Origin: Blautia sp. OF03-15BH
GTDB lineage: Bacteria > Bacillota > Clostridia > Lachnospirales > Lachnospiraceae
Length of the DNA stretch: 64,000 bases
Assembly (NCBI RefSeq): GCF_003463065.1
Contig: NZ_QSCM01000010.1
Span: 43,385 to 107,384, forward strand
Reading direction: 5' to 3'
The translations under genes and the position numbers were made by a program. Within the stretch, counting starts at the first letter, position 1; each line of letters begins with the position of its first letter. Of the stretch, positions 18,263 to 26,404 are shown in pieces. The notes below the pieces were generated by a model. It did no database searches and was not told the origin of the DNA. It saw only the letters and a program-made list of their open reading frames with translations.

Positions 18263-18646
18263 TCAATCGTGCTTCTCCATGCAGACACTTGCAATCGTCA
18301 CATTCACGTCAGAAACGGTAAGCCCTGTCATGTTCTCAATGGATGCTTTCACTTTTTCCTGAACCATACGGCTGGTCTTGGGAACGCTGTAACCATAATC
18401 GATATTGATCGCTACTTCTACAGCCACTTCGCCATTCTCTACACTGACTTTGATCCCCTTGGAAAGCTTCTTCATCCCAAGCTTGCTGACCAGTTCGTTT
18501 GTAATATTTCCAGCCATGCTGGCAACGCCTTCCACCTCTGTGGCAGCGAGACCTGCAATGATCGCAACTACCTCATCCGCAATCTGAACCTGTCCGATGG
18601 CCTCGTCAGACTGAATCGTATAACTGTTCTGATTTTCCTCTTTCAT
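18263..18646 (-). CDS. Asp23/Gls24 family envelope stress protein (YqhY)
   Basis: The 127-residue product is a YqhY-type Asp23 protein, a family linked to envelope stress and, in Bacillus, to control of acetyl-CoA carboxylase. Its core VIAGLAATEVEGVASMAG and VAVEVAINIDYGYSVPK are the family hallmarks. The start at 18646 has AAGGAGGATTGGAGC before it; a longer frame upstream lacks a site. It is the first gene of the nusB-recN block, the place where yqhY sits in Bacillus. No membrane segment is visible. Confidence 0.88.
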   Translation of the reverse strand: MKEENQNSYTIQSDEAIGQVQIADEVVAIIAGLAATEVEGVASMAGNITNELVSKLGMKKLSKGIKVSVENGEVAVEVAINIDYGYSVPKTSRMVQEKVKASIENMTGLTVSDVNVTIASVCMEKHD

Positions 18647-18733
18647 GCTCCAATCCTCCTTACGGCTCTGTAATGCGAAAATCTTCTTTTCCATTATAAC
18701 AGACTTTACCCGTTTTGCAAAGGGAAATCTACT

Positions 18734-20323
18734 TTAAGAGCGGCCGAATTCGGTAAGCTTCAGTCCCGGGTTCCGATCCAGAGTCATGCCGACACTCCAT
18801 GGGTTCACCCAGAGCAGCAACGGTTTTCCCTTAAGATCCGTTACCTTCTTCATGTCAGAGGTTCCAACCAGTTTATCCAGATCGATCTCCTCGTTTTCGA
18901 TCCAGCGGATATGTTCGTAAGGCAGATTCTCCAGAATGATATCTACATTATACTCATTTTTCAGACGGTATTTCAGCACCTCAAACTGCAGGACACCGAC
19001 AACGCCCACAATGATCTCCTCCATACCGGTATGGAACTCCTGGAAGATCTGGATCGCACCTTCCTGGGCGATCTGGTTGATCCCTTTTACGAACTGTTTT
19101 CTCTTCATGGTATCCACCTGACGGACACGGGCAAAATGCTCCGGTGCGAAGGTAGGGATCCCTTCAAAAGCAAATTTCTTTCCGGGTATACAGATCGTAT
19201 CTCCAATAGAGAAAACGCCCGGATCAAACACACCGATGATATCGCCGGCATAAGCCTTGTCCACCACATGACGTTCCTGAGCCATCATCTGCTGTGGCTG
19301 GGAAAGGCGCATCTTCCGGTCACCCTGCACATGATAAACCTCCATATTGGCATCAAACTCGCCGGAACAGATCCGCATGAAAGCAATACGGTCTCTGTGT
19401 GCCTTGTTCATGTTTGCCTGGATCTTAAACACAAAAGCGGAAAAATCCTCTTTGGTCGGCTCGATCAGACCGACATCTGCCTTTCTCGGAAGCGGTGAGG
19501 TCGTCATATTCAGGAAATGCTTCAGGAAGATTTCCACACCAAAGTTGGTCAGGGCAGAACCGAAGAAGACTGGAGTCAGCTCTCCTTTGTCTACCAGCTC
19601 CTGATCGAACTCTGCGCTGGCACCATCCAGAAGCTCGATCTCTTCCATCAGTTTATCCTTCTGTCCATAGTCCAGGATCTCATCCAGCTCCGGAGAATCC
19701 AGAGGGATTTCACGCATTTCACCTTCTTTGGTACCTTTTTCCGTATCTGAGAAGACGGTGATCTCCTTGCTTCCACGCTCATAGACACCTTTGAAATGTT
19801 TACCGGAACCGATCGGCCAGTTGATCGGACAGGTTGCGATCCCCAGCTCCTTTTCAATCTCATCCAGCAGATCAAAGGTATCATTGGCATCCCGGTCCAG
19901 TTTATTGATAAAAGTAAAAATAGGGATGTGGCGCATCACACAGACCTTGAAAAGCTTTCTTGTCTGCGCCTCTACACCCTTGGAAGCATCGATGACCATC
20001 ACTGCGGAATCTGCCGCCATCAACGTCCGGTAAGTATCTTCAGAGAAGTCCTGATGTCCCGGTGTATCCAGAATATTGATGCAATAATCGTCATAATTAA
20101 ACTGCAGTACAGAAGAAGTAACAGAGATACCTCTCTCCTTCTCGATCTCCATCCAGTCGGAAACCGCATGACGGGCAGTTGCTTTTCCTTTTACAGAACC
20201 TGCCAGATTGATCGCACCTCCGTAAAGCAGGAATTTCTCTGTCAGTGTGGTCTTTCCTGCATCCGGGTGGGAAATAATGGCAAAGGTACGCCTTTTTAGA
20301 ATTTCATTTGTTTTATCAGCCAA
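18734..20323 (-). CDS. prfC: peptide chain release factor 3
   Basis: RF3 is a translational GTPase that recycles RF1 and RF2. The 529-residue product has G1 SHPDAGKTTLTEK, G2/G3 region with KERGISVTSSVLQF and DTPGHQDF, and G4 NKLDRD, and ends KLTEFGRS. The start is taken as TTG at 20323, seven bases after GGAGG; an in-frame TTG at 20338 would overlap that site. A hairpin directly precedes the ribosome binding site. The gene follows spoIIIAH but is probably a separate unit because a hairpin lies between them. Confidence 0.94.
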   Translation of the reverse strand: MADKTNEILKRRTFAIISHPDAGKTTLTEKFLLYGGAINLAGSVKGKATARHAVSDWMEIEKERGISVTSSVLQFNYDDYCINILDTPGHQDFSEDTYRTLMAADSAVMVIDASKGVEAQTRKLFKVCVMRHIPIFTFINKLDRDANDTFDLLDEIEKELGIATCPINWPIGSGKHFKGVYERGSKEITVFSDTEKGTKEGEMREIPLDSPELDEILDYGQKDKLMEEIELLDGASAEFDQELVDKGELTPVFFGSALTNFGVEIFLKHFLNMTTSPLPRKADVGLIEPTKEDFSAFVFKIQANMNKAHRDRIAFMRICSGEFDANMEVYHVQGDRKMRLSQPQQMMAQERHVVDKAYAGDIIGVFDPGVFSIGDTICIPGKKFAFEGIPTFAPEHFARVRQVDTMKRKQFVKGINQIAQEGAIQIFQEFHTGMEEIIVGVVGVLQFEVLKYRLKNEYNVDIILENLPYEHIRWIENEEIDLDKLVGTSDMKKVTDLKGKPLLLWVNPWSVGMTLDRNPGLKLTEFGRS

Positions 20324-20340
20324 AGCTTTTTCCTCCAAAC

Positions 20341-20363
20341 AGGCAGCCTTGCCAAGGCTGCCT
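20341..20363 (-). promoter_or_regulatory. hairpin in front of prfC
   Basis: AGGCAGCCTT and AAGGCTGCCT form a perfect 10-bp stem with a tiny loop; AAACAG/CTGTTT extend it on the minus strand. GGAGG of prfC follows at once. It can end the spoIIIA transcript (short T-run only) or modulate prfC translation. Confidence 0.5.
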
Positions 20364-20450
20364 CTATCTGTTTTCGTTCATCTTCTTATTTTTATACCTT
20401 CGCTATTTTACCAACGAAAAAGAGCTCTGTCAACGGGATTCTTTCTTTCC

Positions 20451-21122
20451 TCAGGAGAGTCTCGGAGTGATGATGATATTTTCACCGGAAATGTTCGTTT
20501 TACGCTTGACAATGTCCTCGATCTGTGCCCGCTCTGCCTCACTGATCTCGGCCTGGTTGATGACAACATCTGCGGTTCCGTCAGAAATACTGACCACTGC
20601 ATCCAGAAAACCCTTGGAATCCAGAAGGAGTTCTGCTGAAGCCTCTCTTTCTGCCGCATCCACCATGGCATTCATACTGTCTACCGCATACTGCTTCTGA
20701 TCCGTGGAAATGCTGTCGTTGTTGATGACCTCCAGAAGCGTTTCTTTGTTCTTGGCTCTGACCTGTTCTCTTGTAAGCTTTGCTTCCGCAGCAAAGGTGC
20801 TCCCTGCAGTTACACTGGTAAGTACGGCTTCTCCCGGCGTATCCGTGTTTTCTTCCCCTGCTCCGTTTTCCGCTTCTGCCCCGTCAGAGGCGACGCTGAT
20901 CTCTCCTGTCTCTTCCACGCTGCTCACATCTTCGTCCAGACTTGGAATATCAATGAGCGAAGTGTTCACCGTTCCGGCTTCTGCCGTTTCCTCCTGTCCT
21001 TTTCCAAGGGCAGCTGTTTCCTTTCCAAACTCCATTCCGGAGTAATTCAGATATCCTGCCACGGCAACCATGACTGCCAGTGCGGTAACTACTACTTGAT
21101 TCTTTTTCAGGCGACGTTTCAA
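20451..21122 (-). CDS. spoIIIAH: stage III sporulation protein AH
   Basis: SpoIIIAH sits in the mother-cell membrane and binds forespore SpoIIQ across the intermembrane space, forming the feeding-tube channel. The 223-residue product has a short basic N-terminus, one membrane segment (residues about 10-28), a low-complexity acidic linker and a C-terminal ring-building (YscJ/FliF-like) domain from about residue 130 (RAKNKETLLEVINNDSIS onward). Translation begins at TTG with AAGGAGG upstream. It is the last gene of the operon, as in Bacillus. Confidence 0.93.
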   Translation of the reverse strand: MKRRLKKNQVVVTALAVMVAVAGYLNYSGMEFGKETAALGKGQEETAEAGTVNTSLIDIPSLDEDVSSVEETGEISVASDGAEAENGAGEENTDTPGEAVLTSVTAGSTFAAEAKLTREQVRAKNKETLLEVINNDSISTDQKQYAVDSMNAMVDAAEREASAELLLDSKGFLDAVVSISDGTADVVINQAEISEAERAQIEDIVKRKTNISGENIIITPRLS

Positions 21123-21135
21123 AGAATGTTCCTCC

Positions 21136-21687
21136 TTAATCCATCTTCATTACTTTGATTTTATGCACTTCAATGCCAAATAATGCCTGAACTGCTTCCG
21201 TGATCTCGCGGACTGTCACCGGATCACCTCCTCCCTCTGCCACCACCAGAACCCCTGCCACTTCCGGCTCCAGGACCTCGGAAACATAAGGAATTTCCTG
21301 ACCGGAGCCATTTTTTTCATATACCGTGTTCTCTTCCTGTGTATTTTCCGCATCCGTATTCCCGCTGTTCTCTTTTGAAGAACTGTTCCTGGCAGAACTG
21401 TCCTTTTCCACCAGACGTTTTCCATCGGATTTTAAAGTCACCAGGACCTTTGTTTTCCCTACGCCATGCACGCGGCTTAAAACCCGTTCCAGCCCTGCAG
21501 CCAGTGTTTCTGCCTGATCAAGTGTTTTTTCATCTGCCACTTCTGCCTGGGCTGCCGGAAGTTTTTGTTCTCCTCCATTCGGAATGGAGATCACCAGCAG
21601 AAGGAGACCTGCCAGAAGAAAAACAACCCAGCGGTTCTTTCCGCTGTTTTTCAGCAGTTCTTTCCATTTTTCCAGCTGCTCCTTCAC
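21136..21687 (-). CDS. spoIIIAG: stage III sporulation protein AG
   Basis: SpoIIIAG forms the large 30-subunit ring of the mother cell to forespore channel. The 183-residue product has one membrane segment (WVVFLLAGLLLLVISIP, about 20-36), then a ring-building motif domain with LERVLSRVHGVGKTKVLVTL and, after a Ser/Asn/Glu-rich insertion, VAGVLVVAEGGGDPVTVREI. The GTG start overlaps the spoIIIAF stop (GTGA). The long polar insertion in the ring domain is common in this protein. Confidence 0.94.
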   Translation of the reverse strand: MKEQLEKWKELLKNSGKNRWVVFLLAGLLLLVISIPNGGEQKLPAAQAEVADEKTLDQAETLAAGLERVLSRVHGVGKTKVLVTLKSDGKRLVEKDSSARNSSSKENSGNTDAENTQEENTVYEKNGSGQEIPYVSEVLEPEVAGVLVVAEGGGDPVTVREITEAVQALFGIEVHKIKVMKMD

Positions 21688-22193
21688 TGCTCCGCCTCCT
21701 TTTCCGTGATCCGCACGTTTTCTTCCGACAGCCCACAGATCCTTGCCAGCTCTTCCTGTACTTTTTCCCGATCCTTTTTTGAGGAACCCAGAAGTGTCAG
21801 TTCCACGCTTTCCGGTGCTCCCGTGTCATCATAAGAAACCGTAAGCGAAAGCACAGACAGGCCAAGTGCTTCCGGGATTTTCCCAAGCTGTTCTTCCACC
21901 TCCCGGTGAAAATTTTTCTCTACCACCGTATTTTTCAGTTCCTCCAGTCCTTCCATATGCATCTGAAGTTCGCTGTATTCGTTGCGAAAAGATTCCAGTT
22001 TCAAAATCTGATCCAGAGAATCCGCTTTTCCAAAAACAGCTGTTACCGGCCGCAGCACCAGAAGGACCAGCACCAGGTTTCCAAATAACTTCAGATATTT
22101 CCTGTCATTTTCTTTGGGTGCCAGCTGAAGAAAAACCTGAAAAAAACACAAAAAGCAAAGAAAACTTTGCAGGCAGGATAAAATCTCCGTCAT
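21684..22193 (-). CDS. spoIIIAF: stage III sporulation protein AF
   Basis: This is a 169-residue membrane component of the SpoIIIA complex. Two hydrophobic segments occupy the first 55 residues (LQSFLCFLCFFQVFLQLA and NLVLVLLVLRPVTAV), followed by an extracytoplasmic ring-like domain with conserved VELTLLGSSKKDREKVQEEL. ATG at 22193 has GGGAGGA at good distance; a GTG at 22199 does not. It overlaps spoIIIAG by four bases. Confidence 0.9.
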   Translation of the reverse strand: MTEILSCLQSFLCFLCFFQVFLQLAPKENDRKYLKLFGNLVLVLLVLRPVTAVFGKADSLDQILKLESFRNEYSELQMHMEGLEELKNTVVEKNFHREVEEQLGKIPEALGLSVLSLTVSYDDTGAPESVELTLLGSSKKDREKVQEELARICGLSEENVRITEKEAEQ

Positions 22194-22205
22194 AACCACT
22201 CCTCC

Positions 22206-23348
22206 CTATGCAGCCAGAGCCAGTGCCAGAGAAAGAAAAAACAGGATCCCGGTAAAAAGGAATATTTTCAGCAGCAAAAGGACACTCTGCCCCAACCCGT
22301 CCACACATTCTGTCAGTCGTTTATCCGCCACTGGCTGTGTTATTGCAGACAGGATTCTGTAAAGGCAGCCCCCTGCCAGAAGTTTTACCAATGGTGTCAG
22401 ACAAAGGATCACCAGGACCAGGAGTCCCGCCACTCCCACACCATTACGGATCAGCAGGGCCGCTCCCAGAACCATTTCCGTTACCTGATCAAAAAGACCT
22501 CCCACTACCGGAATACTCCCTCCTGATTTTTGGATCACTGTGTTTTTCAGAGCATCCACAGCCGGAAGGATCAGACTTTGAAAGACCTGCAGCCCTGCCA
22601 CAGTTCCGGTCAGCGTCTTCAATGTCCATTCCACAAAACTTTTGATGAGTCCCGCCATTTTAGAAAGATAGGCTTCGTCAAACATATGATCCAGAAGTGT
22701 CAGGAGAAAATAAAACTGCACTCCCGGCAAAAGAAATGTTTTTACCAGCCACTGCAAAACCGTCAGCGTCCCAAGGATCAATTCGCAAAAAGCCGTTCCT
22801 CCGGCGCTTTTTCCTGCCAGAACAGAAGCCAGAAGACAGGAAGGCATCAAAAGCTTCATAAAGATAAGAAGCTCCTCCAGTGCCGTTTCTGCCACCCGGC
22901 TCATTTCTGAAAATGCCTGTACCAGAAAAGAGAGCAAAAGCAGATAGATCATGTAAAAACTGACCTCTGAAACCTGATTTTTTTCAAAGATGCCGGCAGC
23001 CCCCGAAAAGACCGCCGCTCCTGCAAGAAGAAGAAGGATTGCCGCCGCATGTTTTTTCTGATCAGCGATCTCCTCGAAAAAAGCATGGAAGATCAGTGTT
23101 TTTACAGTCTCTCCTGACCATGGAAGTTCTCCCTTTATAAGCATCTTTACTGTTTCAGAAAAATTCAGTCCGGTCTTTTCCTGATAGGTCTTCAACGTTT
23201 CGTCGAGCTCGTCCAGTTTGAGTTCTGAAAGAAGTTCCTTCTCCATTTCTGAAAGCAGCCCTGCTTTTTCCGTTTCCCCTGCAAAAGCTGTTTCTTTCAG
23301 CAAAAAGCAGAAGAACAGGCAGAACGCCAGCATCCGGACCCACTTCAT
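22206..23348 (-). CDS. spoIIIAE: stage III sporulation protein AE
   Basis: SpoIIIAE is the large polytopic membrane protein of the channel. The 380-residue product has an N-terminal signal-like segment (MLAFCLFFCFLLKETAFAG), a polar region, and about seven or eight hydrophobic segments, with the family sequence IQKSGGSIPVVGGLFDQVTE. Its ATG overlaps the spoIIIAD stop (ATGA), so it is translationally coupled. Length and topology match the Bacillus protein. Confidence 0.93.
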   Translation of the reverse strand: MKWVRMLAFCLFFCFLLKETAFAGETEKAGLLSEMEKELLSELKLDELDETLKTYQEKTGLNFSETVKMLIKGELPWSGETVKTLIFHAFFEEIADQKKHAAAILLLLAGAAVFSGAAGIFEKNQVSEVSFYMIYLLLLSFLVQAFSEMSRVAETALEELLIFMKLLMPSCLLASVLAGKSAGGTAFCELILGTLTVLQWLVKTFLLPGVQFYFLLTLLDHMFDEAYLSKMAGLIKSFVEWTLKTLTGTVAGLQVFQSLILPAVDALKNTVIQKSGGSIPVVGGLFDQVTEMVLGAALLIRNGVGVAGLLVLVILCLTPLVKLLAGGCLYRILSAITQPVADKRLTECVDGLGQSVLLLLKIFLFTGILFFLSLALALAA

Positions 23349-23737
23349 GAGCCCCCCTGTAAAAGCATCTGGCTAACCGTTTCCATCAATGCCGCAAGTA
23401 CCGGCAGGCTTAACGTGAGCAGAGAAAGCTTTCCAAAGAACTCCACCTGTCCCGCAATGGCAGAATACCCTGCATCCCGGCAGAGATTTGCTGTGAAATC
23501 TGCCAGATAAGTAACACCGAGCATTTTCATCAGGATTTTCAGACAGGCTTCATCCACCGGAACTGCCTGCCGGATCTCCTGCATCCGGTCTGCAAGAAAG
23601 CCCAGCCGGTTCACTGCGCAGAAAAAAATCAGGATGCAGGCCGTCAGACTGACAAAAACAGAAAACGAAGGATTTGCCTCTTTCATCAGAAGCCCAAGCA
23701 ATACGCCCGTCAGACCAAGAACCGCCACTTTTGTCAT
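23345..23737 (-). CDS. spoIIIAD: stage III sporulation protein AD
   Basis: The 130-residue protein has four hydrophobic segments and resembles SpoIIIAC in its second half (LGVTYLADFTANLCRDAGYSAIAG). It is one of the small membrane parts of the SpoIIIA channel. The ATG at 23737 follows AAGGAGG by nine bases and is preferred to a GTG six bases earlier. Confidence 0.9.
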   Translation of the reverse strand: MTKVAVLGLTGVLLGLLMKEANPSFSVFVSLTACILIFFCAVNRLGFLADRMQEIRQAVPVDEACLKILMKMLGVTYLADFTANLCRDAGYSAIAGQVEFFGKLSLLTLSLPVLAALMETVSQMLLQGGS

Positions 23738-23751
23738 CCTCACGCGCCTCC

Positions 23752-23946
23752 TTAAAGAGAAAAGAGTTCCTTTACACTGACAAACAGTTCATTGATATAA
23801 GGAATGACCCAGAAAAGCACCAGCAAAAGTCCGGCAAGACTCGTCAGAAAGGCTTCTTCCTCTCTTCCGCTGTGCTTCAGAACCTGAGTGAGTACGGACA
23901 CCAGGATCCCCACCGCTGCGATTTTAAAAATCAGGTTGACGCTCAC
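23752..23946 (-). CDS. spoIIIAC: stage III sporulation protein AC
   Basis: This 64-residue protein has two membrane segments (IFKIAAVGILVSVLTQVL and LTSLAGLLLVLFWVIPYI) separated by a polar turn KHSGREEE, as in Bacillus SpoIIIAC. GTG at 23946 lies eight bases after GAGGAGG and is the likely start; a GTG at 23955 touches that site. Confidence 0.9.
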   Translation of the reverse strand: MSVNLIFKIAAVGILVSVLTQVLKHSGREEEAFLTSLAGLLLVLFWVIPYINELFVSVKELFSL

Positions 23947-23960
23947 GGTCCGCACCTCCT

Positions 23961-24476
23961 CTACAACAGAAGGACCACCAGAAAAAGACCGGAAAGAGCT
24001 CCGAGATATCGATAGATCTTCGCCTTTTCCCGGCAGTCTTCCGATGCTTTTTTTATGAGTTCCCTCAGACCTTCTTCAAAAAGCTCCAGTGTCTGAAGCT
24101 GAACAGAAAGATCCGGACACCCCAGTTGTTTTCCGAGTTCCAGAAGAAACGCCCGGTCTTCCCGGTTCCATGCACTTTCACCAAGGCAGCCCAGCTGATC
24201 CTGAAAAACGATTTCCGGCAGTTTTCTTCCTTCCCCTTCCAGTTCCTTTGCAACAGACTGAAAAAAAAACCGCAGAGGTTCTCTTAGCTTTCCACCGATC
24301 TTGCGGAATGCATCCGGAAGCGGCGTTTTTGCACAGCGGATCTCTCCGGAGAGCAGGAGCAGCGCTTTTTTGAGCTCCCGCAGAAATTCCAGCCTCTTTT
24401 TCAGCGCATGACTTTTTCCAAAACCAAAAGACAGGCAGGCAGAAAACAGAAGAAAGAGACCAGCTGCCTTCAGCAT
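23961..24476 (-). CDS. spoIIIAB: stage III sporulation protein AB
   Basis: The 171-residue product has hydrophobic segments at both ends and a helical soluble middle, the layout of SpoIIIAB, which resembles GspF/TadB-type platform proteins of secretion systems. It probably anchors the ATPase SpoIIIAA at the membrane. Its start overlaps the spoIIIAA stop by seven bases. Confidence 0.9.
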   Translation of the reverse strand: MLKAAGLFLLFSACLSFGFGKSHALKKRLEFLRELKKALLLLSGEIRCAKTPLPDAFRKIGGKLREPLRFFFQSVAKELEGEGRKLPEIVFQDQLGCLGESAWNREDRAFLLELGKQLGCPDLSVQLQTLELFEEGLRELIKKASEDCREKAKIYRYLGALSGLFLVVLLL

Positions 24477-25411
24477 AGGCGAGTCCCCCGTTCATCAAAA
24501 ATGCCTTTCAGACTCCCGACAGCCTCCCGGCTTCCCAGAATCACATAACGCTGAAAGATTTTTTCTGTGAGAAACCGTTTCAGAAGCGGCTTTTTTTCAA
24601 TATCCTCAATGGAATTCCCATGGACAGTGGCCAGGATCCGGCAGCCGCAGTTCAAAACTGCTTCAATGGCACGAATATCTTCATAATCACCAATCTCATC
24701 CACGGCAATGACTCTTGGCGACATGGAACGAATCAGCATCATCATTCCTGCAGCTTTTGGACAACAGTCCAATACATCGGTACGGATCCCCAGATCATTC
24801 TGCGGAACTCCAAGATAAGAACCTCCAATCTCAGAACGTTCATCCACGACCCCTACGGTCTGTCCTTCACACCAGGTACTGCCGTTGGATACCTGGCGGA
24901 CAAGATCCCTTAAAAGAGTGGTCTTCCCGCAGCCCGGCGGAGAAATGATCATGCAATGACAAAGTTCCCCATTTTCAAAAACATAAGGCATGATCGGATC
25001 TGCGCAGCCTTTTCTTTCATGAGAAAGCCGGACATTCAGAAACGAAATATAGCGGACGCTGGATATCCGGTTTCCATCCATGATGATCTTTCCCGCCACA
25101 CCGATCCGATGACCGCCCCTGACTGTGAGATACCCTTGTTTCAACTCTTCTTCATAGGCATACAGGGAATAATTGGCAATGTACTCCATCGTCTCCATCA
25201 GTTCTTTTTTGTCTACCAGAAAGCCTTTCGATTCCTCTTTGGAAAGCGTTCCTTCCTCGGTCACAAAGTATTCTCCGGTCCCATACCGGATCAGCAGCGG
25301 TTTTTCCGCCCGCAGCCGGATCTCCTGCACTTCTTCATAATTCACCGGCAAACGTACCAGAAGTTCCCTGATTCTTTCAGAGAACAGATCCATCAGTTCT
25401 TCTCTGTTCAT
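24470..25411 (-). CDS. spoIIIAA: stage III sporulation protein AA, secretion-type ATPase
   Basis: SpoIIIAA is the presumed motor ATPase of the channel, related to type II/IV secretion ATPases. The 313-residue product has Walker A SPPGCGKTTLLRDL near residue 157, GVVDERSEIGG, and Walker B RVIAVDEIGDYED. GGAGGTAGGAT precedes the ATG. The gap upstream carries CATATAT on the minus strand near 25439, a possible sigma-E minus-10 element, but no convincing minus-35 was confirmed. A probable small RNA gene ends about 100 bases upstream. Confidence 0.95.
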   Translation of the reverse strand: MNREELMDLFSERIRELLVRLPVNYEEVQEIRLRAEKPLLIRYGTGEYFVTEEGTLSKEESKGFLVDKKELMETMEYIANYSLYAYEEELKQGYLTVRGGHRIGVAGKIIMDGNRISSVRYISFLNVRLSHERKGCADPIMPYVFENGELCHCMIISPPGCGKTTLLRDLVRQVSNGSTWCEGQTVGVVDERSEIGGSYLGVPQNDLGIRTDVLDCCPKAAGMMMLIRSMSPRVIAVDEIGDYEDIRAIEAVLNCGCRILATVHGNSIEDIEKKPLLKRFLTEKIFQRYVILGSREAVGSLKGIFDERGTRLC

Positions 25412-25514
25412 ATCCTACCTCCACACTCTTATAGGTATATATGAAGCTGTCCGCTTTTTCATTCCGGATTTTTTCAAAAATAAAACTCCCAGCATTTCTG
25501 AAAGAGAAAAAACA

Positions 25515-25843
25515 CAAAAAGAAAGGGGATATGATGACTGATTCTGATCATATCCCCTTCTAATGAAACGTTTCCATTGGACTATACCTCTTTTTCTAAC
25601 CTATTCTTTTGTCCTGTCATCCATCTGAACGATTTATTTGATTCAGGGATGAAAAATTAATCCTTCGGTGGTCCGTACCTTCCTTTCTTTTGTATTCCTG
25701 TATCGATCTATTCGCCTTCTCATTCACTAGAGATTGAATAGTGGATTAGGTTCTGAATGATGTGATTCCTTTGCTTCCCACTGGAATCGCCTCCTCTTTT
25801 GAGGTTGTGAGTTTTTTGTTTTCTTTTCTCTTTTTTTGTTGTT
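25515..25843 (-). ncRNA. candidate structured non-coding RNA of about 330 nt
   Basis: A perfect consensus promoter (25850-25878) and a strong terminator (13-bp perfect stem, 25523-25535 with 25547-25559, then a T-rich run on the minus strand) enclose about 330 bases with no protein frame above 30 codons. Internal pairing is visible, for example CATCC.CTGAA with TTCAG.GGATG at 25618-25651. A purine-rich AAAGAGGAGG lies near the 5' end, followed by only an 11-codon GTG frame. The place just upstream of spoIIIA and the size fit a free-standing Firmicute RNA such as the raiA-motif RNA, which has been linked to sporulation in Clostridium. That family assignment is a guess without a covariance search. 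Confidence 0.6.
25523..25559 (-). terminator. terminator of the candidate ncRNA
   Basis: The arms AAGGGGATATGAT (minus reading) and ATCATATCCCCTT are perfectly complementary over 13 bp with an 11-base loop; TCTTTTTGTGTTTTTT follows on the minus strand. It is one of the strongest terminators in the window. Confidence 0.9.
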
Positions 25844-25849
25844 GACATC

Positions 25850-25878
25850 ATTATAGTGTATATCTTTTGATTTGTCAA
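25850..25878 (-). promoter_or_regulatory. perfect sigma-A consensus promoter
   Basis: On the minus strand TTGACA (25873-25878) and TATAAT (25850-25855) are separated by exactly 17 bases. No protein gene follows within 400 bases, which points to an RNA gene. Confidence 0.85.
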
Positions 25879-26114
25879 GTGGTTTTTTGAAATAAAATTT
25901 AGTTTTTTGAACTTGTTTTTCTTTCTATTGAATTGTGTGAATATTTTCGAAATTTTGATTGTTCGCTTTTGGGGAAAGCGGTGGAAAACACTTTTGAGGA
26001 TACGAGGGGGACAGCTCCGAGTCAGCGAGCCCGCCGTCCCCCTCGCACTCCCCCTTCTGGGCCCGCTTTTAAACATAGGGGGCGTACGTCTGACTGGTAC
26101 AGTGTTTCATAAAT

Positions 26115-26215
26115 GTAACTATTCGGAATCAGAGAGATTTTCTGTTAAAATGTGAGTCCTGCTTACATGAGACAAACACTTTTGGGCGGAAATTGAGATT
26201 GAAGTTAAAGTCAGG
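26115..26215. repeat. degenerate copy of the 141-bp inverted-repeat element
   Basis: GTAACTATTCGGAATC and the following AGATTTTCTGTTAAAATGTG, TGCTTACATGA, AACACTTTT parallel GCAACTGTTCAGAGCC, AGATTTCTGTGAAAAAGTGT, TGCTTGCATGA, AACACTTTT at 27441-27510. The right-hand terminal repeat is not recognisable. It is on the same strand as the intact copy 1.3 kb away, on the other side of arcC. Confidence 0.55.
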
Positions 26216-26289
26216 GCGATTTGGCAAAGTGCGAAAGACAAAAATGAATTGCTATCATGCCCTACGGATCCGAAGACAGACTTATAGAA

Positions 26290-26358
26290 AAGCAGCTGTA
26301 TTGCATACAGAATTTCTTACCATATGGTTTGTCATTCTGTATGCAGTACAGCCGCTGA
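26290..26358 (-). terminator. probable terminator region of arcC
   Basis: A stem of about 19 bp with two mismatches encloses a 20-base loop, about 50 bases past the arcC stop; on the minus strand CTTTTC follows the stem. The long loop is unusual for a terminator, so it could also be another palindromic repeat. Confidence 0.45.
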
Positions 26359-26404
26359 TTTGATCTTATATCACAGTCTGATGTGATGTATGTCTTTTGC
26401 TTTT

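Larger units (their letters stand above)
25880..26404. other. 525-base stretch without a gene, with three hairpins
   Basis: The first 110 bases are very AT-rich. At 26003-26012 and 26036-26045 CGAGGGGGAC and GTCCCCCTCG form a perfect 10-bp stem in an abrupt GC-rich island. From 26115 a degenerate relative of the 27443 repeat begins. At 26290-26358 a long stem (GCTGTATTGCATACAGAAT with ATTCTGTATGCAGTACAGC) lies downstream of arcC and may be its terminator, as TTTT follows on the minus strand. No protein gene is supported. Confidence 0.6.

Noticed and set aside
25720..26076. 118-codon minus-strand frame upstream of spoIIIA
   Set aside because: It runs across a perfect promoter, a GC-rich hairpin and the 5' part of the candidate RNA, is full of K, R and N runs, and lacks a ribosome site.
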